From positions 1 to 64,000 of the forward strand of contig DIVF01000024.1 in the NCBI GenBank assembly GCA_002423285.1: a DNA stretch of 64,000 bases, read 5' to 3'. This DNA is from Micavibrio sp. UBA6139 (GTDB lineage Bacteria > Pseudomonadota > Alphaproteobacteria > Micavibrionales > Micavibrionaceae). The notes beneath the pieces were generated by a model. That model did not search any database, was not told the DNA's origin, and was given only the letters and a program-made list of their open reading frames with translations. Every line of letters begins with the position of its first letter. Within the stretch, counting starts at the first letter, position 1. The translations under genes were made by a program, and so were the position numbers. Below are positions 44,393 to 53,609 of the stretch, piece after piece.

Positions 44393-44416
44393 CTGGCTAC
44401 CTGACTGGAGAAAAAA

Positions 44417-45325
44417 ATGTTTCGTGGATCGATCCCTGCTCTCATTACCCCGTTCAAAGATGGCAACGTTGACTGGGCCGCCTTCGACAGCTTTGTCGAA
44501 TGGCAGATTGACCAAGGCAGCCACGGCGTTGTCGCCTGTGGGACGACTGGTGAGTCGCCGACTTTGAGTGTTGATGAGCATGGTCGCATTGTTCAACGCT
44601 GCGTTGATCTGGTCAAGGGCAGAATCCCGGTAATTGCCGGAACGGGCACGAATTCCACAGCTTCCACCATTGAATCGACCCTGCACGCCCAGAAATCCGG
44701 GGTTGATGCGGTTTTGATCGTCACACCTTATTATAACAAGCCAACGCAAGAAGGCCTGTATGCCCATTACCGCGCCATTCATGACGCGACCGATATTCCA
44801 ATTATCATCTATAATATTCCACCGCGCTGCATCATTGATATGTCGGTCGACACCATGTCGCGTCTGGCGGAATTGCCGCGCATTGTCGGGGTCAAAGATG
44901 CAACAGCCGATTTAAACCGTCCGCAATTACTCCGCAACCGCGTTGGTTCTGATTTCTGTCAGCTATCGGGGGAAGATGGAACGGCACTGGCCTTCCTCGC
45001 CTCGGGTGGTCATGGTTGTATTTCCGTGGCAGCCAACGTCACGCCATCTCTGTGCGCCCAGATGCAAGATGCCTGGTATAAGGGCGATATTGCGACGGCA
45101 GAATCTTTGCGCGACCGTATGACCCCGCTGAACAAGGCCTTGTTCTTTGAAACCAACCCGGCCCCGGTGAAATATGGCTGTTCCGTCCTTGGCCTGTGCC
45201 GGGATGAAGTTCGCCTGCCAATGCTACCCGCCACCCCGGCCGCCCGCGCCGCCATGGACCAAGCCATGGAATTTGCAGGGATTACCAAGGAATCGGCCAC
45301 CAAAAAAACACGCGCCGCCGGTTAA
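44417..45325 (+). CDS. dapA: 4-hydroxy-tetrahydrodipicolinate synthase
   Basis: A 302-residue enzyme condensing pyruvate with aspartate semialdehyde in lysine/diaminopimelate synthesis. Motifs: GTTGESPTLS, the Tyr in VTPYYNKPTQEG, and the Schiff-base Lys in IVGVKDATAD. Proximal GGAG ribosome site. The transglycosylase-dapA-smpB order is common in alphaproteobacteria, linking wall precursor supply to wall remodelling. Confidence 0.94.
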   Translation: MFRGSIPALITPFKDGNVDWAAFDSFVEWQIDQGSHGVVACGTTGESPTLSVDEHGRIVQRCVDLVKGRIPVIAGTGTNSTASTIESTLHAQKSGVDAVLIVTPYYNKPTQEGLYAHYRAIHDATDIPIIIYNIPPRCIIDMSVDTMSRLAELPRIVGVKDATADLNRPQLLRNRVGSDFCQLSGEDGTALAFLASGGHGCISVAANVTPSLCAQMQDAWYKGDIATAESLRDRMTPLNKALFFETNPAPVKYGCSVLGLCRDEVRLPMLPATPAARAAMDQAMEFAGITKESATKKTRAAG

Positions 45326-45366
45326 TTTTTCACTTCTTCGCCACAGTCTTGTGGTAAAACACTGTC

Positions 45367-45861
45367 ATGGCGAAGAAAAAAGACACAAAGAAAACCCTGA
45401 TTTCGGTCAACCAGACCGTGGCGGATAACCGCCGGGCCCGCTTTGACTATTTTCTGGAAGACCGTTTTGACGCCGGCATTGTCCTGACCGGGACCGAAGT
45501 TAAATCGTTGCGTCTTGGCCTGTGCAGCATCAATGAATCTTACGCTGTCGATCGCGGCGGCGAAATCTGGCTGGTGAATTCGCATATCGCGGAATACAAT
45601 CAAGCTGGTGCGCACCTGCAGCATGCCCCAAAGCGTGAGCGTAAATTGCTGCTGAAGAAAAAAGAAACAAATCGCCTGATCGGTGCGGTGACGCGCGAAG
45701 GGTACACCATTGTCCCGGTGCGCCTGTATTTCAACGCCAAAGGTTTAGCGAAACTTGAAATCGCGCTGGCCAAGGGCAAAAAAGATTACGACAAACGCGA
45801 AACTGAAAAACAGCGCGATTGGGGTCGTGAAAAACAGCGTATCATCCGTAAAGGTGAGTAA
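45367..45861 (+). CDS. smpB: SsrA-binding protein SmpB
   Basis: A 164-residue trans-translation factor that carries tmRNA to stalled ribosomes. Signature blocks: ARFDYFLEDRFDAGIVLTGTEVKSLRLG, SYAVDRGGEIWLVNSHI, and the basic C-terminus GKKDYDKRETEKQRDWGREKQRIIRKGE. Downstream of dapA by 41 bases, likely co-transcribed. No tmRNA gene is visible in the window. Confidence 0.94.
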   Translation: MAKKKDTKKTLISVNQTVADNRRARFDYFLEDRFDAGIVLTGTEVKSLRLGLCSINESYAVDRGGEIWLVNSHIAEYNQAGAHLQHAPKRERKLLLKKKETNRLIGAVTREGYTIVPVRLYFNAKGLAKLEIALAKGKKDYDKRETEKQRDWGREKQRIIRKGE

Positions 45862-45950
45862 GTAGCCCCATCACGGCTATTTCGTATTTCAGGGCCGATG
45901 TGGTATTTTCTGTTTTTAATGCTGCGCTTTGAAACCATGGATATTTCATT

Positions 45951-46607
45951 ATGAAACTGGCTTTTTCTGCATTCATCACCTCTGCCCTTCTGGCCACGAC
46001 AATATGCATGCCGAACACGGCACATGCGAGCCAGGAAGAACTGAGCCGCCGCCTGATTGGCTGTAAAGACATCACATCCATCCTGACCCGCGCGGAATGC
46101 TACGACACGGTGATCCGCGATTTTGATCTGGTCAATATGAACCAGATCGATATCGGTGCCAGCGGTGGAAAATGGAAGGTGACCAAGGATCGCTCCCCCC
46201 TCACCGGCAATAATAATTATTACGCAATTCTGCCAAGCAATGACTATGTCCAAAACGTGGAGGGAAAATTTAAGCGCCCCTCGCTGGTCTTGCGTTGCAC
46301 AGATTCCGCATTCAGCGGTTATGTTGTCTGGGACATGTTCCTGGGACAAGCGAAAACAGTTCTGATGAATATTCGCATCGGCAGTGGCAAGACCGAAGCA
46401 GACCACTGGGAACTCTCGGCTGATCGCACCGCTGTCTTTATCAAAAATTCGGAAGACTTCACGAAACGCCTGTTCAACCAAGACGCAATGTTCATGACCG
46501 CATGGCCAGAGAAGGACCCGCTGAATGCATCTTTTGATCTGCGCGGGACAAGCGTGGCATTGAAACCATTGCTGGAGGCCTGCCCCACCCCGCCAAAGGC
46601 ACAATAA
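45951..46607 (+). CDS. Secreted VasI-like protein
   Basis: A 218-residue protein with a signal peptide (residues 1-26, AFITSALLATTICMPNTAHA). The mature part has the VasI/TagO layout: LIGCKDITSILTRAECYDTVI, GGKWKV, DRSPLTGNNNYY, RPSLVLRCTDSAF, and Cys residues that could pair. VasI is a type VI secretion-associated protein, but no other such gene is in view and the match is by eye. The family may also include stand-alone exported proteins. It ends at a shared terminator with recA. Confidence 0.5.
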   Translation: MKLAFSAFITSALLATTICMPNTAHASQEELSRRLIGCKDITSILTRAECYDTVIRDFDLVNMNQIDIGASGGKWKVTKDRSPLTGNNNYYAILPSNDYVQNVEGKFKRPSLVLRCTDSAFSGYVVWDMFLGQAKTVLMNIRIGSGKTEADHWELSADRTAVFIKNSEDFTKRLFNQDAMFMTAWPEKDPLNASFDLRGTSVALKPLLEACPTPPKAQ

Positions 46608-46631
46608 TAAACACCCGATAAATCTTCATCA

Positions 46632-46660
46632 AAAAACCCGCCATATTCTGGCGGGTTTTT
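46632..46660 (+). terminator. Bidirectional terminator between the VasI-like gene and recA
   Basis: Twelve-base arms AAAAACCCGCCA / TGGCGGGTTTTT with loop TATTC, T runs on both strands, placed between the convergent ends. Confidence 0.88.
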
Positions 46661-46697
46661 GTCATTCTTGGGGAGAATGGAGGTATAAGCTTTCGCC

Positions 46698-47864
46698 TTA
46701 GCCAGCCTTGCGGCCGCGCTTGCTGGTTGTTGCTTCTGGTTCATCACCGGCATCATCAACCATTGGCGCTTCGATGGTCGCCAGGGCATCTTCTTCCGGG
46801 CTTTCTGGACCAACCAGCATCGCATCGGCAACAACACCCGCCTTAGTACGGATTTCATTTTCCAGCTTTGCTGCCAGTTCAGGGTTTTCACGCATGAATT
46901 TCTTCGCATTTTCACGGCCCTGACCAACACGTTGACCATCATAAGCAAACCATGCGCCTGATTTTTCGACCATGCCGCCTTGAACGCCGATATCAATCAG
47001 CTCGCCCATTTTGGAGATGCCTTCACCGTACACGATATCAAATTCAACCTGACGGAATGGCGGGGCCATTTTGTTTTTAACAACCTTCACCCGTGTCTGG
47101 TTCCCAACAACAGTTTCGCCATCCTTGATCGCGCCAATACGGCGAATATCCAAACGGACCGATGCGTAGAATTTCAGCGCGTTGCCGCCTGTCGTTGTTT
47201 CAGGCGAACCGAACATCACGCCGATTTTCATACGGATCTGGTTGATGAAAATAACGACTGTGCGTGAACGGGAGATGGAACCGGTCAATTTACGCAGTGC
47301 CTGTGACATCAAACGGGCCTGAAGACCAACATGGGAATCGCCCATATCGCCTTCCAGTTCCGCACGCGGAACCAACGCCGCCACGGAGTCAATCACCAGA
47401 ACATCCAGCGCACCGGAACGCACCAGCGTATCGCAGATTTCCAACGCCTGTTCGCCTGTGTCTGGCTGAGAGATCAGCAGATTATCGACATCAACGCCCA
47501 GTTTCTTGGCATAACCGGGATCCAGCGCGTGTTCCGCATCGATGATCGCGCATGTGCCGCCAGTTTTTTGTGCTTCGGCCAGAATTTGCAAGGCCAGCGT
47601 TGTCTTACCCGATGATTCCGGGCCAAAAATTTCAATAATACGGCCCCGTGGAACGCCGCCAATACCAAGGGCAATATCCAACCCCAAAGAGCCAGTCGAG
47701 ATTGCCTCAACCTGCATCTGGTTTGATTCTCCGGTCAGTTTCATAACCGAGCCCTTGCCAAAAGCGCGTTCAATTTGCGCCAATGCGGCATCCAATGCCT
47801 TTTGCTTATCGCCTGCGGATTTTTGTTCCATTACGTTGCCTGCCTTTAATTCTGAAACGCTCAT
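46698..47864 (-). CDS. recA: DNA recombinase RecA
   Basis: A 388-residue recombinase. Walker A is GPESSGKTTLALQ, Walker B is DVLVIDSVAALVP, and the L2 loop begins NQIRMKIGVMFGSPETTTGG. The C-terminus is acidic then Ser/Arg/Lys-rich. The ATG at 47864 has GGGAG; a longer upstream frame lacks protein-like character. A candidate SOS-like site lies upstream at 48013-48026. Confidence 0.95.
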   Translation of the reverse strand: MSVSELKAGNVMEQKSAGDKQKALDAALAQIERAFGKGSVMKLTGESNQMQVEAISTGSLGLDIALGIGGVPRGRIIEIFGPESSGKTTLALQILAEAQKTGGTCAIIDAEHALDPGYAKKLGVDVDNLLISQPDTGEQALEICDTLVRSGALDVLVIDSVAALVPRAELEGDMGDSHVGLQARLMSQALRKLTGSISRSRTVVIFINQIRMKIGVMFGSPETTTGGNALKFYASVRLDIRRIGAIKDGETVVGNQTRVKVVKNKMAPPFRQVEFDIVYGEGISKMGELIDIGVQGGMVEKSGAWFAYDGQRVGQGRENAKKFMRENPELAAKLENEIRTKAGVVADAMLVGPESPEEDALATIEAPMVDDAGDEPEATTSKRGRKAG

Positions 47865-48012
47865 TTGTGTATCTCCCGATTGTGCATGGGTCCAGCTCCA
47901 ATGCAACGCGCAGAAGCCTCCCTTTGTGATTTGTCCAAGCCAAAACTGATTCTTGTGTGGTTTAACGAGGACCAATGTACCCTATCTGTTCCGCCTGTAA
48001 AGAGGAAAAAAA

Positions 48013-48026
48013 GAACAAAAGAGAAC
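48013..48026 (-). promoter_or_regulatory. Possible LexA-like direct repeat upstream of recA
   Basis: Two GAAC units (48013-48016, 48023-48026), read GTTC..GTTC on the recA strand, spaced six bases. The alphaproteobacterial SOS box is GTTC-N7-GTTC, so the spacing is one short. It lies about 150 bases before recA. Confidence 0.25.
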
Positions 48027-48102
48027 ATTTCCAGATTTTATGAGAACAAACCCCGCCACCGGAGGGGGCCGGAGGCGGGGTCAGACGGCGGAAATCTGCG
48101 CC

Positions 48103-49452
48103 CTACATGAGTTGCGCGTCGACCGTCAAAACGCCGTTAACAAGCAGATCATTCAAATCATACCCACCCGTGCCCCCGATAAAGGTCGCCAGATGAGAGA
48201 AGGATGCATCGCCCACTCCGCGCACATATAATTCTGTGCCGCTTACAACATCAACCAAATACATATCGGCCAGCGCATCGGCCAAGGCATCATAACTGTC
48301 CAGAATATCATCCAGCTTTAACCTGTCCTGTGCCGGACCATCAAAGGCGAAATCATAAAAATAGCTGGTCCCGGTATCAGCACTGGAAAAATCAAAAATA
48401 TCCTGACTGTCATCGCCGTAGATCAGGTTTCTATTGCCGCTGAGATGATAGGTTCCTTGCCCTGAATCACCGGCATTGATGGTATTGTCATTGCCATTGA
48501 CCGTGATGACATCATTCCCACCCATGCCCGATAGAATATTTCCGTTACCGGTGATTTCAAAATAATCATCGCTACTGCCCGTGACGATGTTGTTATTATT
48601 CCCAACCAATCTTACTTCTGTATAAAGGCCTTCCGCGTTGATAGTGTTATTGTTCCCAGCAAGATAGACGCTGTTACCGCCACCTTGTGCCAAGATGGTA
48701 TTTGAATTTCCGACAACGCTGATGAGGTTGTAGCCTGTGCCACCATCAATAACTGCATTACTGGTGAACATAAAAATGGTGTCGTTACCCGCACCGGAAT
48801 CGACATTATAAATGCCGTCCCAAACCATGGCGCTGGCCTCAATCACCGTGGCGCCAGAAATCATCACCGGAAGATAAACAGGGTTATTGAGAAAATAATC
48901 CGGGCCGTAGACAAGACCATCATGATCCATTTCAACAAAAAAGTCACCCAGATGAACTCCATGGATCAGCCCCATAAAAAAATCATCTTCCGGGCCACCC
49001 ACCAAATTGTGAATGATGGTTGAAGGCCCCGGTGCCGGGGCCACAACACCGCCCGCATCATATAAATTCACAGGCGCATAGAGCGGCGGCAGAATGATAC
49101 CGGGATACCCACGCAAGGTCGGATCAATCGGCCCAATCGGATCGTCATATTGCCCAAGGCCCGTGTCGGATGTTTCATCGCGCAAAGCGCGCGTTTGCAG
49201 CGCATCACTTTGAAAACCAAAGCCGAATTGCGTGGTCAGCGTTTCTGTCGCGGCGGAAATGGCCACAACCACATTCGCCGCGTCATCACGGATATTTGCC
49301 TGAACGATTTTTTCTGGGGCTTGCTGCGCGGCTGGCCCCTCGACCACCGGAACCACATCCAGCGGATCACGATCCCCCGCTCCCGTCTGGGCGGTGGTCT
49401 CTTGTGTAACCTGACCTTGTTCCCCATTGTTCACGATCTGCTTCCCTTCCAT
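48103..49452 (-). CDS. Exported glycine/asparagine-repeat protein (RTX-like)
   Basis: A 449-residue acidic protein without classical signal peptide. The N-terminal 100 residues are low complexity. Residues about 200-400 contain tandem repeats around (N/G)NNN(T/I)(I/V) and GNGN, such as VGNSNTILAQGGGNSVYLAG, NNNTINAEG, GNNNNIVTGSSDDYF, and NGNDNTINAG. These resemble beta-solenoid RTX repeats, though not strict GGxGxDxUx. The end has SHLATFIGGTGGYDLNDLLV, reminiscent of type I secreted proteins' C-termini. Start chosen at 49452; a GTG at 49485 would lengthen it by 11. Secretion by a type I system is inferred. Confidence 0.6.
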   Translation of the reverse strand: MEGKQIVNNGEQGQVTQETTAQTGAGDRDPLDVVPVVEGPAAQQAPEKIVQANIRDDAANVVVAISAATETLTTQFGFGFQSDALQTRALRDETSDTGLGQYDDPIGPIDPTLRGYPGIILPPLYAPVNLYDAGGVVAPAPGPSTIIHNLVGGPEDDFFMGLIHGVHLGDFFVEMDHDGLVYGPDYFLNNPVYLPVMISGATVIEASAMVWDGIYNVDSGAGNDTIFMFTSNAVIDGGTGYNLISVVGNSNTILAQGGGNSVYLAGNNNTINAEGLYTEVRLVGNNNNIVTGSSDDYFEITGNGNILSGMGGNDVITVNGNDNTINAGDSGQGTYHLSGNRNLIYGDDSQDIFDFSSADTGTSYFYDFAFDGPAQDRLKLDDILDSYDALADALADMYLVDVVSGTELYVRGVGDASFSHLATFIGGTGGYDLNDLLVNGVLTVDAQLM

Positions 49453-49655
49453 TCCGCAGGCGGAATGATAGTTGGAACCCGACACACAAGGAAAAACGGC
49501 TCTTTGGCTCGCACATTAGAGATTTATGATTTAGATAATACTAATATATTAACCTTAAAATTTTATAAAAATTTAAGGTTTGCCCGCGCTTTTCCTTGCA
49601 TATTGCCCCCAGTCTTTATAATTTATGAAAAATAAAAACAGGAAGGGACCCGCCC

Positions 49656-50234
49656 ATGGCACTCAAAAATGCGACTCTCAAAAAATGGCTCATCTGCGGT
49701 GCGGCTTTTTGCGCAGCATTTAATGCCGCAGCACAGAATGCCGAGGCAAGAGCAACGGTGCCCCTGCCCTTTTATAATCTGCATACGAAACAAGCCATGG
49801 TCATTCACCATGCGTCCGGCAAGGCCGTCAGCAAGGAAATCAATGACTTCATGCGCGATCACCGCCGCAATGAACCGGCCAATATGGATTCACGCCTGTT
49901 TGATTTGCTGGTCGATCTAAAGGCCGCCATTGAAAAGCGTCACCCGCATATCAAGGTGAAATTCGAAACAATTTCCGCCTATCGCGCGCCACAGACAAAT
50001 GAAATGCTGCGCAGTAAAGGTGGATCGCAGGCTACGCAATCGCGCCATATGCACGGCGATGCGATTGATATTCGCGTTCCGGGATTAACGACAAAAGAAT
50101 TGCGCGATATTGCCACCTGCCTGCGCCGTGGCGGTGTTGGCTATTATGCGGCAGACGGGTTTGTGCATGTCGATATTGACCGCGTACGGTATTGGCCATC
50201 GCATGACTATCTGGCAACACTGAAGTGCAAGTAA
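49656..50234 (+). CDS. DUF882-family peptidase M15-like exported protein
   Basis: A 192-residue exported protein with signal peptide (GAAFCAAFNAAAQNAEA). It belongs to the DUF882/YcbK group of M15-like metallopeptidases. Zinc-site motifs: SRHMHGDAIDIRV and HVDIDRVRYW near the end. The substrate-binding block SAYRAPQTNEMLRSKG is intact. The family trims murein cross-links or peptides. Good candidate for murein remodelling. Confidence 0.85.
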   Translation: MALKNATLKKWLICGAAFCAAFNAAAQNAEARATVPLPFYNLHTKQAMVIHHASGKAVSKEINDFMRDHRRNEPANMDSRLFDLLVDLKAAIEKRHPHIKVKFETISAYRAPQTNEMLRSKGGSQATQSRHMHGDAIDIRVPGLTTKELRDIATCLRRGGVGYYAADGFVHVDIDRVRYWPSHDYLATLKCK

Positions 50235-50235
50235 G

Positions 50236-50718
50236 CTATTTCAGAAAATAATCGCGAATGCTGTGTTTGAAAATCCGTCCTGATTCTTTCAAATCGTTCC
50301 ACGCGATCTTATTGCCATCAACGGCCAGAGCTAAGCCCTGAACCTTGAATTTTTGCGGGTCTTCCGGGTCGGCGGCAATGAAGGCGCGACTGTCATGCAT
50401 CATCGTCTCATGCTCGAATTTTTCCTTGATCTGCCCCTTGGCCCAGCGGGACCGTTCAGTCAAGCCCAACGCATACCAGCCAAATAGCAGCCCCAACGGC
50501 ACGACATTCGTCCCCGGCAACGGAATGGCCATGATGCCGACATAACCAACATAAAACGGAAACTTCCATGGTGAATGGCGCGTGTCTTCACGGACGATGG
50601 CAGAAAAGGCGCGCAAGCCTGTCACAGTCCGCAGTTTCAGCTTATCCGCCCCGGACAGGGCATTAAAGGCCGGGGTCAGCTTTTTGGGGGCCTGTTGTCG
50701 CTGTGGCAATTGATCCAT
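50236..50718 (-). CDS. Hypothetical protein with two membrane helices
   Basis: A 160-residue protein. Residues about 50-90 hold two helices separated by a Pro turn (FPFYVGYVGIMAIPLPGTNVVPLGLLFGWYALGL). The rest is soluble, basic at the N-terminus, with a C-terminal amphipathic part. Family not recognised. It ends one base from the convergent DUF882 gene. Confidence 0.6.
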   Translation of the reverse strand: MDQLPQRQQAPKKLTPAFNALSGADKLKLRTVTGLRAFSAIVREDTRHSPWKFPFYVGYVGIMAIPLPGTNVVPLGLLFGWYALGLTERSRWAKGQIKEKFEHETMMHDSRAFIAADPEDPQKFKVQGLALAVDGNKIAWNDLKESGRIFKHSIRDYFLK

Positions 50719-50838
50719 CGAAAACTAAAAAACTTCATAAGAGTACGCGCTGCGGATTTGTCATAGACCATTTAGGGGGCACCTGTCTAACTTTACCTGC
50801 AGCGCAGCATGATTATTTTATGCCTATCCGCCCCAGAC

Positions 50839-53355
50839 TTAATCCCCTTGCCCTTCCAGCGCTTCCTTAACCTTGGCGGCCAGTTGTTTCAGGGTGAAGG
50901 GCTTTGGCAGGAACCAGATATTTTCGCCCATATGGTCTTTCAGCTTCTCTTCCGTGTAACCGGAAATGAAGATGATTTTTAAGGTCGGCGTGATCTGACG
51001 CATACGCTGGGCCAATGTCGGGCCATCCATATTCGGCATGATCACATCAGTGATCATCAGATCGATATGTTTGTTGGTCTGTTTGTCCATGACGGCCAGC
51101 GCGGCTTCACCGCTTTCGGCATCCAGAACCTCATACCCTTTATTGCCGAGAGCGCGGGAGGAGAAGGTACGCACAGCGTCCTCATCTTCAACCAGCAAGA
51201 TCCGCGCCGTGCCAGTCAGATCGCGCGTGGTGTCTTCCTCAACGGCAATTGCGGTATCCTGTTCGATTTCTGTTTCAATCGCACGCGGCAAGAAGATTGA
51301 GAAAGTTGTGCCCTCCCCAACCGTGCTTTCGACCAGTAAGTAGCCATCGGTCTGGCGGACGATACCATAAACAGTCGCCAACCCCAGACCCGTCCCCTGC
51401 CCGACATCCTTGGTCGTGAAGAACGGTTCAAAAATGCGGTCCATAATGTCTTGTGGAATGCCATGTCCCGTATCGGTGACATCAAGGCGCACCCAATGCC
51501 CCGGTGGCATGACATCGCCCGCGCATTTCATGGGCGTGGTGTTGTGGAAGGCACTGGTGTGAATGGTAACACTGCCGCCGCCCTCCATCGCATCACGCGC
51601 ATTCACGGCAAGGTTAATCAAAACCTGTTCCATCTGGCCCACATCAACCTTGACCAGACCCAGATCACTACCATGCAGAACTTGCAGTTCGATATTGGCA
51701 CCAATCAAACGGCGCAGCAGGTGCGAAATTTCGGTCAAAATATCGGTGATGTCCTGAACGCGCGGACGCAGGGTTTGCTGGCGCGAGAACGCCAGAAGCT
51801 GGCGCACCAGATTAGCCGCGCGGTTCGCGTTCTGCTTAATCTGCATAATGTCAGAGAAGGAAGAATCCCCCGCCTTGTGACGCAGCAACAACAGATCACA
51901 GAAACCAATCATCGCGGTCAGCAGATTGTTAAAATCGTGCGCCACCCCACCAGCCAGCTGGCCAATCGCCTGCATCTTTTGCGACTGGACGAATTGTTCT
52001 TCCAAGGCCTTTTGCTGAGTCAGATCGATGAAGTGCAAAACGATACCGTCATTGCCCTTAAACTTCCGGGCAAACATCAATGTCACCAGATTACGGTCCT
52101 GACCGATCAGGGTCACTTCCATTGGCGCTGCAGCCTGTTGGCCTTTTTGAATTTGTTCGAGGGCGGAGAGAACAGCCTGACGGTCAGCATCTTCAATCAC
52201 GGCTTCGAAATGACGCCCCTCCAACGCTTCAACAGATGTTCCAAGCACAGTCGCCAGCGCCAAGTTCACATCGGCCAGAACACCTTCGGAATTGAGCATC
52301 GCCACGCCCAGCGGCGCTTCTTCAAAGAAGCGTTGGAAACGATCTTCCGATGCCTTCAAGGCTTGGCGCATGGCCCGTTCAGCCGTCAGATCATGGACAA
52401 CACCGCGTGTGCGGACCGCGCCGTCAGCTTCGTTGACAACCGCCTGAGAGATGGAAGCCATGAAGGTTCGTCCACCCGGACCCTTCATGGTCATTTCAAC
52501 CATCTGCTTCGCCCCGCCCCCGGAAACAAGATCATAGGGGTGCGCATCGGATGGTGGCGCATCAAAGTAAGTATGCAGATGTCCATTGGTCAGCAGGTTT
52601 TGAATATCTTCACCCAACCAACGGGCCAGCGTCGCATTCACAAAAACAAACTTGCCGTTTTCATCAACGGAAAAGAACCCCACCGGGGCGTTGTCCGTAA
52701 AGTCGATCAGCTTTTCACGCTCTTCACGAATGGCGCGGTCCGCCAGACGTTTATCGGTGATGTCATCAATGCGCCAGTGAATATAACCGGCCCATCCGGA
52801 TACAGGCTGGGCGGTGACCATGTACCAGTTTTCGCCCTCGCCCTTATTGCTTTTCAGTTCGATGGAATCCATCAAGCCGCGATGGGCCTGTTCCGCCAGC
52901 AGCCTAAAATGCGCCAGCGTGTCTTCATCATCGGTAAAAAGCTGCGTCAGCGATTGCAGGGATGGTTTGCCCAGACCCGCACATAATTCTTCGAACAGAT
53001 GGTTATAATAAAGCGGGTGATCGACACTGTCGGTGATCAGACGCGCACCACGGCTGCCCTCTAACACTTCACGCAAAAGTAAGCGTTCCTTTTCCTGACC
53101 GCTATGCAGGTGCAAAGCCTTTTGCAGAAAGAACGCAATCATCGTGGCAATAACAAAGGCCACCACCGAAATAATCATGGCTTCCTTTTGAACATCCATG
53201 ATCACTGATACTGCGACACAAACCGCAATATAAGCAGCAACCAGCACCAACGCGATAACCAACCGCCGGTGCTGTTTCTGCGGTTCTTCGGGCTGCTGGG
53301 CGCTCCGGTGGTAACGGGCGATAAATTCGGCGTGATCATTCTGTGGTGCGGTCAT
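50839..53355 (-). CDS. cckA: Cell-cycle hybrid histidine kinase CckA
   Basis: An 838-residue sensor kinase controlling the CtrA pathway. Two helices (residues 31-50 and 59-77), then three PAS-like domains (about 95-200, 212-325, 335-445). The DHp has AIGQLAGGVAHDFNNLLTAM with His473. The ATPase domain follows (NLAVNARDAM, DTGHGIP, GTGLGLATVYGIV). The receiver at about 716-838 has Asp770 in ITDVIMPNMDG. The architecture and the neighbouring flagellar genes fit CckA, whose phosphorelay runs via ChpT to CtrA, neither of which is here. Confidence 0.93.
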   Translation of the reverse strand: MTAPQNDHAEFIARYHRSAQQPEEPQKQHRRLVIALVLVAAYIAVCVAVSVIMDVQKEAMIISVVAFVIATMIAFFLQKALHLHSGQEKERLLLREVLEGSRGARLITDSVDHPLYYNHLFEELCAGLGKPSLQSLTQLFTDDEDTLAHFRLLAEQAHRGLMDSIELKSNKGEGENWYMVTAQPVSGWAGYIHWRIDDITDKRLADRAIREEREKLIDFTDNAPVGFFSVDENGKFVFVNATLARWLGEDIQNLLTNGHLHTYFDAPPSDAHPYDLVSGGGAKQMVEMTMKGPGGRTFMASISQAVVNEADGAVRTRGVVHDLTAERAMRQALKASEDRFQRFFEEAPLGVAMLNSEGVLADVNLALATVLGTSVEALEGRHFEAVIEDADRQAVLSALEQIQKGQQAAAPMEVTLIGQDRNLVTLMFARKFKGNDGIVLHFIDLTQQKALEEQFVQSQKMQAIGQLAGGVAHDFNNLLTAMIGFCDLLLLRHKAGDSSFSDIMQIKQNANRAANLVRQLLAFSRQQTLRPRVQDITDILTEISHLLRRLIGANIELQVLHGSDLGLVKVDVGQMEQVLINLAVNARDAMEGGGSVTIHTSAFHNTTPMKCAGDVMPPGHWVRLDVTDTGHGIPQDIMDRIFEPFFTTKDVGQGTGLGLATVYGIVRQTDGYLLVESTVGEGTTFSIFLPRAIETEIEQDTAIAVEEDTTRDLTGTARILLVEDEDAVRTFSSRALGNKGYEVLDAESGEAALAVMDKQTNKHIDLMITDVIMPNMDGPTLAQRMRQITPTLKIIFISGYTEEKLKDHMGENIWFLPKPFTLKQLAAKVKEALEGQGD

Positions 53356-53470
53356 GGCTTATTTCTAACACGCCGAAATCATTGGATAAATCATAAAATC
53401 ATCCGAAGCACGGCAGAAATACCATAACTGGGCGGTGAGTCAGATGGCCTCTCCTGCCCCTCTCGTTGTC

Positions 53471-53581
53471 ACCCCCGCCTTGTGCGGGGGTCCGGTCAAA
53501 TAATGTGCGCGGCCAAGCCGCGCCCTTCCTGGATCCCCGCTGTTTATGTCTGCGCAAAGCGCAGACATAAACAGCGGGGAT
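53471..53581. repeat. Three consecutive hairpins between cckA and flhB
   Basis: ACCCCCGC/GCGGGGGT (53471-53491), GCGCGGC/GCCGCGC (53507-53523), and a perfect 23-base inverted repeat with AAA loop (53533-53555 / 53559-53581). Outer ends read GTCA and TGAC. This resembles intergenic repeat elements of alphaproteobacteria rather than a plain terminator. Confidence 0.75.
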
Positions 53582-53609
53582 GACAGCGAGGGAAGAGTGC
53601 CACCCCGCC

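Noticed and set aside
44393..44782. N-terminal extension of the lytic transglycosylase by 130 residues
   Set aside because: It would overlap the dapA start region and lacks a signal peptide; the ATG at 44392 gives a proper one.
51451..52986. A 511-codon plus-strand frame opposite cckA
   Set aside because: Same reason: composition of an antisense shadow and no ribosome site; cckA is certain.
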